64,000 bases of DNA, taken from Bacteroidota bacterium. Lineage in GTDB: Bacteria > Bacteroidota > Bacteroidia > Bacteroidales > F082. Where the stretch lies: assembly GCA_016715945.1 (NCBI GenBank), contig JADJXJ010000001.1, forward strand, positions 2,480,001-2,544,000, in the 5' to 3' direction. Below are positions 59,203 to 64,000 of this stretch, in pieces. The position numbers and the translations under genes are program-made. The notes beneath the pieces were generated by a model. The model was given only the letters and a program-made list of their open reading frames with translations. It was not told the DNA's origin and searched no databases. Each line of letters opens with the position of its first letter. Within the stretch, counting starts at the first letter, position 1.

Positions 59203-60720
59203 ATGAAAAAGTTGATTCTGTTACTTTTTGCTCTTTTCCCACTTCTGGTGAACGCCATGCAGCCCGATAGCGTCTATACTGTATTGCGTTTCCCCTCGGG
59301 TGCGGTTTCGAGCGAAGGTTGGCTGGTAAACGGCAAGCCGGAAGGCTATTGGAAAAACTATTACGAAAACGGGAACCTCAGATCGGAAGGTAACCGTAAA
59401 AACTTTCAACTCGACGGATTGTGGAAGTTTTACGACGAACAAGGTACGCTCACACTCGAGATCAACTATCAGGATGGCAAACGACAGGGAGACCGGGTCG
59501 TGTGGCTGGCCGATGTGGTGATCAGGGAAAATTTTGAAAACGATGTGCGCCAGGGGCTTACACGTCATTTCGACCGGTCAGGCAGGCTTTTGAAAACCAT
59601 TCCCTATGTGAACGGACTCGAAGACGGAACAGCTTTCAGCTACGACACCACCGGCACCATTATTGAAATCACACAATACAGGCGGGGTTTTATCACTGCA
59701 CGCGAACGCATCAACCGCCGCGACCCCGAAGGCAGGCCAAATGGTTTGTGGAAGTGGTTTTACGACGACGGCACACTGAAAGCGGAAGGTACTTTCCGAA
59801 ACGGATTACGTAATGGATTCTTCAAGACCTACGACCGGCAAGGCAACTTGCTGACCATTGAAAAATATACCGACGACGTGCTCGAAGAAAGTGCGCAGGA
59901 GGTTGCCCGGCTTGAATACCGACGCGATTTCTGGCCTGATGGAAAAATAAAGACCGAGGCTACTTATCGTCAGGGGGTACCCGAAGGCATACGGCGCGAA
60001 TTCGACCGCGAAGGCAACATCACCACATCCTACATCTTTAAGCAGGGCATCCTCCAGGCCGAAGGCATCCTCGATGCATCCGGCCTGCGTCAGGGATTCT
60101 GGAAAGAGTTCTACCCCAACGGGACCATCAAATCGCAGGGCAACTATACCAATAACCTGCGCACCGGACCATGGGAGTTTTACTATCCGGATGGCGCCAT
60201 CGAACAAAAAGGCAGCTACAACAACGAAGGTCAGCCCGACGGACGATGGGTGTGGTTCTACAACAACGGGGAACTGTGGCGCGAAGAAAATTACAGACAA
60301 GGAAAGCGCGACGGACTGATGACAGAGTATAGTCCTGAAGGAGAGGTGATTGCACAAGGCGAATACCTCGACGACCTGCGCGAAGGATTCTGGCGAATCA
60401 AAACAGGCCGCTTTACCGAAGAAGGTAACTTCAGCGAAGGCACGCGCTCAGGCACGTGGAAATACTTTTATGACGACGGAAGCCTTGCTTTCGAAGGTGG
60501 CTTTCGTGAAGATTTGCCCCATGGCAACCACATCAGTTATCACCCCAACGGCCGCAAAGCCGAAGAAGGCAACTGGCTCATGGGTCGCCGCAACGGGGAA
60601 TGGAAAATATGGAATCCCGATGGTACCCTGGTGTTAAGCATACAATACCTCAACGGAGTTGAACGTGCCTACGACGGCATCCGCCTCGCCGACGACGAAA
60701 TAGTTGTTCCAGAAGACTGA
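59203..60720 (+). CDS. Exported MORN-repeat (YwqK-like) protein
   Basis: A 505-residue protein. A signal peptide covers residues 1-19. About fifteen MORN_2-type repeats of roughly 23 residues follow, with the pattern G-x-W-x(2)-[FY]-[YF]-x(2)-G-x-[LI] (e.g. GYWKNYYENGNLRSEGNRKN and GLWKWFYDDGTLKAEG). Such YwqK-type repeat proteins are common in Bacteroidota; the toxin-antitoxin label often attached to them is not supported by anything seen here. Function unknown, location periplasmic or surface. Confidence 0.8.
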   Translation: MKKLILLLFALFPLLVNAMQPDSVYTVLRFPSGAVSSEGWLVNGKPEGYWKNYYENGNLRSEGNRKNFQLDGLWKFYDEQGTLTLEINYQDGKRQGDRVVWLADVVIRENFENDVRQGLTRHFDRSGRLLKTIPYVNGLEDGTAFSYDTTGTIIEITQYRRGFITARERINRRDPEGRPNGLWKWFYDDGTLKAEGTFRNGLRNGFFKTYDRQGNLLTIEKYTDDVLEESAQEVARLEYRRDFWPDGKIKTEATYRQGVPEGIRREFDREGNITTSYIFKQGILQAEGILDASGLRQGFWKEFYPNGTIKSQGNYTNNLRTGPWEFYYPDGAIEQKGSYNNEGQPDGRWVWFYNNGELWREENYRQGKRDGLMTEYSPEGEVIAQGEYLDDLREGFWRIKTGRFTEEGNFSEGTRSGTWKYFYDDGSLAFEGGFREDLPHGNHISYHPNGRKAEEGNWLMGRRNGEWKIWNPDGTLVLSIQYLNGVERAYDGIRLADDEIVVPED

Positions 60721-60833
60721 AACAAACCAGTTTTGTCCTAAGCCAGCACGCACGTGCTGATTCACCTTATTGCTTCTCAGCTATTTGGTTCAATTTTATT
60801 AAACAAAGGAAGCATTTGAATATTGAAATTACT

Positions 60834-60841
60834 TAAATTTG
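60834..60841 (+). promoter_or_regulatory. -7 box for the OB-fold lipoprotein gene
   Basis: TAAATTTG fits TAnnTTTG, 30 bp upstream of the ATG at 60872. A TTTG lies 15 bp before it (60815-60818), slightly closer than usual. Confidence 0.45.
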
Positions 60842-60871
60842 CAGACGATGTATTACCAAAATCAATTGATA

Positions 60872-61435
60872 ATGAAGAAATTATTTTTCTTAATGCTGCT
60901 GCCTTTTGTTGTTGCAGCATGTGGCGGGCAAAAATCGGACAAAGCCCAGCAAACCACCGAAGAAATTGTTGAGGTTACCGTTGGCGACTTCAAAACCATG
61001 GCACCTGAACTGGTAGGCAAAACTGTAGTTATTCGTGGCACTGCCGACCACATTTGCAAGCACGATGGTAAGAAACTTTTCCTTGTGGACGTGAACAGCG
61101 AAGGTCGTGTTAAGGTGGTTACGGGTGAGGATATGGCTGCCTTTAATGCCGAAAACGAAGGTCTCGACTTTGTTGTAACCGGTGTCGTAGCCGAGACCAT
61201 TGTTGACGAAGCTTATCTGAAGGAATGGGAAGAGGAGCTCAAAAACGAAGAAGTTGAAAACAAACACCTGGATGGCGGCCAGGCAGTACAAGGTGAACAG
61301 GAAGATCACCACAGCAATGAAGAAGCTTACAATCAAATTGCCAGCTATCGTCAGCAGATGGCCGAAAAAGGTGTGGATAAGTTGTCGTTCTACCACATTG
61401 TAGCTAAGAGCTACGAAATTGTGAAAGAAGAATAA
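60872..61435 (+). CDS. OB-fold-like lipoprotein
   Basis: A 187-residue lipoprotein; ATG 60872 is preferred because the lipoprotein signal follows (LPFVVAACGG, Cys17). Residues 30-110 look like an OB fold (LVGKTVVIRGTADHICKHDGK, then FVVTGVV), with a C-K-H triplet in the loop that could bind metal. A charged Glu/Lys-rich helical tail follows. A terminator follows, so the gene is mostly expressed on its own. Confidence 0.6.
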   Translation: MKKLFFLMLLPFVVAACGGQKSDKAQQTTEEIVEVTVGDFKTMAPELVGKTVVIRGTADHICKHDGKKLFLVDVNSEGRVKVVTGEDMAAFNAENEGLDFVVTGVVAETIVDEAYLKEWEEELKNEEVENKHLDGGQAVQGEQEDHHSNEEAYNQIASYRQQMAEKGVDKLSFYHIVAKSYEIVKEE

Positions 61436-61454
61436 CTGTAATGCATACATTTGT

Positions 61455-61485
61455 AAACCAGGTCGGTTTGGCCTGGTTTTTTTTT
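61455..61485 (+). terminator. Terminator between the OB-fold lipoprotein and PepSY genes
   Basis: Stem AAACCAGG/CCTGGTTT (61455-61462 with 61472-61479), 9-nt loop, nine-T run. Confidence 0.8.
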
Positions 61486-61503
61486 AAAACTAACTGTCGT
61501 CAA

Positions 61504-62052
61504 ATGAGTTGGAGAAAATGGAACAGGGCCATCCATCGCGATTTCGGCTACCTGTTTTTTGGGATGACCATCGTTTACGCCTTATCAGGCATAGCACTCA
61601 ACCATCGCAACGAATGGAACCCGAATTTTGTAGTTATTGAAAAAGCCATCAATGAGCCGCCTTTTGAGGTGCGACCTGACAAAGAAATAGTGCTGGAAAT
61701 ACTTGAAAAGTATGGTGTGGACGATGAGTATCGTAAGCATTATTTCCCCTCCGAAAACCGGCTGAAAGTGTTTCTAAAGGGTGGAACAGCTGAAATCAAC
61801 CTGAAGACAGGCAGCGGACAAATATCCATAACGCGGAAACGGCTGGTGTTTCGTGAAGTCAACTATCTGCATTACAATCCTGTACGCACCTGGACCATAG
61901 TTTCCGATATTTACGCGGGTGCGCTGATCCTGCTGGCCCTCACAGGCCTGTTGATCCCGCGTGGAGGCGATGGCCTCGCAGGTCGTGGATGGTGGATGAC
62001 ACTGATCGGAATACTCGTACCGCTTTGGTTTATAATCTATTATCTCTATTGA
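61504..62052 (+). CDS. PepSY-associated membrane protein
   Basis: A 182-residue protein; ATG 61504 lies just after the terminator. A first helix (about 14-34, RDFGYLFFGMTIVYALSGIALNH, typical of PepSY_TM proteins) is followed by a periplasmic PepSY-like domain (50-125) and two further helices (133-180). PepSY_TM proteins are often linked to iron or heme reduction and redox at the membrane, but this one lacks a second domain and its partner is unknown. The next gene starts 3 bp after its stop. Confidence 0.7.
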   Translation: MSWRKWNRAIHRDFGYLFFGMTIVYALSGIALNHRNEWNPNFVVIEKAINEPPFEVRPDKEIVLEILEKYGVDDEYRKHYFPSENRLKVFLKGGTAEINLKTGSGQISITRKRLVFREVNYLHYNPVRTWTIVSDIYAGALILLALTGLLIPRGGDGLAGRGWWMTLIGILVPLWFIIYYLY

Positions 62053-62054
62053 GC

Positions 62055-62234
62055 ATGGAAGCAGTTTATTTCGGCATACTTTTCCTCGTGTGGTATTTGG
62101 TATCATACTACATATCAGAGAATTACAGTAAAAAAGGTATCCTGGGAAAGCAGGTTCTGTTTGCGATTTCAATGTTGTTGAGTCCGGTTTCGGCCATTTT
62201 GGTTGTATATTTATACCGACACAAAAACCATTAG
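62055..62234 (+). CDS. Small two-helix membrane protein
   Basis: A 59-residue product with two transmembrane segments (about 3-20 and 32-53) and a basic tail. ATG 62055 follows the PepSY gene's stop by 2 bp and the histidine kinase starts 3 bp after its own stop, so it sits in a tight operon. No family recognised. Its size and position argue for a real gene acting with its neighbours. Confidence 0.6.
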   Translation: MEAVYFGILFLVWYLVSYYISENYSKKGILGKQVLFAISMLLSPVSAILVVYLYRHKNH

Positions 62235-62236
62235 CT

Positions 62237-63379
62237 ATGCGGACTTTTTTTGCACCCGCTGAGCGCGACAGTCAGGACAAAGTGGTTAAAGACTATGGAA
62301 TGTTTCGCACATTCGAGAATCTGAGTGATATCGTTAACGGACTGCCATACATTGCCCTGATACTGAATAAGCACAGGCAATTGGTGTTCACCAACAACTA
62401 CTTAGTTGAGTTGCTTGGAGCCAAAGATGTAAAAGAGTTGTTGGGTTTGCGGCCAGGCGAACTGATCAACTGTGTGCACGCTACCGAAAATGAGGGCGGA
62501 TGCGGCACCTCGGAAAGCTGCAGATACTGTGGTGCGGTCAATGCAATCATGGAATGTCTGCGGACGGGTCAGCGTGCTCAGGGCGAATGCCGCATTACTG
62601 CACGTCAGCCGGATAGTACGGAGATCTCGCACGATTTTTTTGTTTCAGCATCTCCGTTCAGCTATAAGGGTGAGGATTATGTCATCCTTTCGTTCAACGA
62701 CATAAGCAACGAAAAGCGCCGGAAACTGCTTGAGAAGATTTTCTTTCACGACATCCTGAACACAGCCGGGGGCCTCAGGGGATTTCTTGAATTTCTGAAA
62801 ACATTTCCTGACAGCGACGACCGCGACGAGCTCCTTCAGATTGCCATGAAGCTGAGCAATCAGATGATTGATGAAATAACTGCCCAGCGTGAGCTTTTGG
62901 CTGCCGAACAGGGCGAGCTTGTTCCTCATGTCGAAACGTTGAATTGCCACGAAATCCTGAATGAGACACACAGGCAAATTGCACACCACCCGGTGGCCTC
63001 CGACAAAAATATCCGGATAGATACCACAGACCTGCAGCTCAAAATAATTACCGATCCTTTGCTGCTCAGGCGTGTGCTGCTGAATATGGTCAAGAATGCA
63101 TTGGAAGCTTCAAATGAAGGTCAAACGGTCACACTCTCCTATACGCCTGATTTTGAGCAAAAAACTATCACTTTTTGCGTGCACAACGTGGGCGAAATGT
63201 CGCCTGAGGTCAAAGCGCAGATTTTTCAGCGCAGTTTTAGCACCAAAAGCAGCTCGCGGGGTGTGGGCACCTACAGCATCAAGCTGCTTGGCGAAAAATA
63301 TCTGAAAGGAAAAGTCTCGTTCACTTCGACAGCTGCCGAAGGTACCACCTTCCGGATTGCACTTCCAATGGCGCCTTAG
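62237..63379 (+). CDS. Cytosolic PAS histidine kinase with a cysteine-rich sensor loop
   Basis: A 380-residue kinase without transmembrane segments. Residues 30-155 are a PAS domain carrying Cys79, Cys89, Cys95 and Cys98 (CVHATENEGGCG, CRYC), which could bind a metal cluster or sense redox. His171 in FFHDILNTAGGLRGF is the phosphoacceptor. The ATP-binding domain has NMVKNALEASN (N box), VHNVGEM and the G-rich GVGTYSIKLL. The nearest downstream gene is convergent, so a response regulator must lie elsewhere. The PepSY and small membrane genes just upstream may provide the signal. Confidence 0.85.
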   Translation: MRTFFAPAERDSQDKVVKDYGMFRTFENLSDIVNGLPYIALILNKHRQLVFTNNYLVELLGAKDVKELLGLRPGELINCVHATENEGGCGTSESCRYCGAVNAIMECLRTGQRAQGECRITARQPDSTEISHDFFVSASPFSYKGEDYVILSFNDISNEKRRKLLEKIFFHDILNTAGGLRGFLEFLKTFPDSDDRDELLQIAMKLSNQMIDEITAQRELLAAEQGELVPHVETLNCHEILNETHRQIAHHPVASDKNIRIDTTDLQLKIITDPLLLRRVLLNMVKNALEASNEGQTVTLSYTPDFEQKTITFCVHNVGEMSPEVKAQIFQRSFSTKSSSRGVGTYSIKLLGEKYLKGKVSFTSTAAEGTTFRIALPMAP

Positions 63380-64000
63380 GGCTGGAGCATCACCAGCTTT
63401 TCAATATGCGATACCCCGTTGCGGTTTAGCCTGACAAAGTAAACTCCGGGACGCAGGCCTGCAATTTCATAGGTTGTGTCCGAAGGTAAGAGGCGCGTTG
63501 CGAATATCTTTTTCCCGCTGTTGTCAAAAACTGTCAACTCCGCATACTTGTTGCCCGAAACAGGCAGATAAACGCGTGTTGTACCCTGTGCAGGATTGGG
63601 TCCAAGACTAAAAAAAGCCTCATTGTAACGCTCCGGATTTCCAACGGTGATGCCCGTCACCTGCTCGAATGTCCAGTTGTCCGGATCTACGGTAATTGAG
63701 CTGACTTGCTTACTGACAGGAATACTGAACTGCATCACATTGTTTTCCTGGAAAAGCCTGATCATTTCCGAGCTGCCGTCGGTAAAATTGATCCTGTACG
63801 ACATGGTCATTTTGAACAGTGGCGTGCTCGAGGAAGTAGTCTGAGTAACGTTCATCCTGAGGTTGTTACCCTCCATCCACCAGGCAATGGCATAGCGGGG
63901 ATAGCCTTCACCGTAATACCATTGATCAAAAAACTGAACCAGATTCATGCCTGTCACTGCTTCGGCTACCATCCTGAAATCGTCACCGGTGGCCGTGCTG
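63376..64000 (-). CDS. C-terminal part of an M1-like metallopeptidase with T9SS domain (partial)
   Basis: The frame is open to the right edge of the window and ends at 63376. The visible 208 residues include FFDQWYYGEGYP, a conserved block near the end of the M1 aminopeptidase catalytic half, then a beta-sandwich, and a T9SS sorting domain (SLGPNPAQGTTRVYLP to KLVMLQP). The zinc site is not in the window. The enzyme is expected at the cell surface. Its stop overlaps the kinase gene's end by 4 bp. Confidence 0.7.
   Translation of the reverse strand, partial: STATGDDFRMVAEAVTGMNLVQFFDQWYYGEGYPRYAIAWWMEGNNLRMNVTQTTSSSTPLFKMTMSYRINFTDGSSEMIRLFQENNVMQFSIPVSKQVSSITVDPDNWTFEQVTGITVGNPERYNEAFFSLGPNPAQGTTRVYLPVSGNKYAELTVFDNSGKKIFATRLLPSDTTYEIAGLRPGVYFVRLNRNGVSHIEKLVMLQP

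Noticed and set aside
59203..60720. YwqK antitoxin of a toxin-antitoxin pair
   Set aside because: The protein is exported and no toxin-like gene is adjacent; the antitoxin label is a family nickname only.
1..64000. tRNA, rRNA and CRISPR arrays
   Set aside because: I looked through the intergenic stretches for T-loop (GGTTCGAATCC-like) motifs and regularly spaced repeats and found none that I would defend.

Overview
The window comes from a member of the Bacteroidota. Direct signs are several secreted proteins with C-terminal type IX secretion (T9SS) sorting domains, a PorZ homologue, a DPP7-type S46 peptidase, many Bacteroidota -7 promoter boxes (TAnnTTTG), and signal peptides that mostly leave Gln at the mature N-terminus. 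Most of the sequence is moderately GC-rich, densely packed core genome. AT-rich accessory patches lie at about 0.5-1.6, 25.1-27.5 and 42.9-48.1 kb.

Layout. 0-4.4 kb: a partial gene, two tandem beta-helix T9SS cargo genes that share a nearly identical 3' cassette, a small membrane gene and a cluster of three palindromes. 4.5-12.5 kb: the porZ-recO pair, an outer-membrane-type protein, a secreted esterase, an FNR-like regulator, a T9SS protein and a membrane acyltransferase-like protein. 12.5-20.1 kb: a tightly overlapping seven-gene operon encoding an AraC-type regulator, a PqqD-like protein, an ATP-grasp ligase, a PLP-dependent decarboxylase, a urea-transporter/M23-peptidase fusion, a TPR/beta-barrel protein and a TPR protein. 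This is the best candidate here for an undescribed system. 20.1-25.1 kb: a YgjV-like protein, TruC, YceI with an OB-fold protein, an EEP hydrolase, a CarboxypepD_reg-like protein and a low-molecular-weight phosphatase. 25.4-27.3 kb: an ATPase/RloB pair resembling the AbiL phage-defence system. 27.5-40.2 kb: a glutaminyl-cyclase-like M28 lipoprotein, two nitroreductases, a PHP phosphatase, ornithine carbamoyltransferase, DPP7, membrane proteins and an M3 peptidase (Dcp).

40.3-51.2 kb is an island shaped by mobile DNA. An intact IS66 element with an 8-bp target duplication splits a PKD/FISUMP lipoprotein gene, and the two halves rejoin exactly in frame. A SWIM-domain gene and a frameshifted DUF1016 nuclease gene follow, then a second IS66 copy with its own, different target duplication and five single-base indels. 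The island ends in a 307-bp tandem repeat related to a dispersed repeat at 37.6 kb.

51.2-64 kb returns to core genes: a glycosyltransferase with a flippase-like protein, ruvC, two envelope proteins, an orphan lutB, rpiB, a 580-bp regulatory gap with palindromes, nadA, a lipoprotein, a MORN-repeat protein, a small locus with a PepSY protein and a cysteine-rich PAS histidine kinase, and the end of an M1-like peptidase with a sorting domain.

Many products belong to one theme of envelope biogenesis and export: T9SS cargo and PorZ, Gln-terminal exported proteins with a possible cyclase to cap them, and periplasmic peptidases. No tRNA, rRNA or CRISPR array was recognised. All assignments come from reading the sequence; no database search was run.
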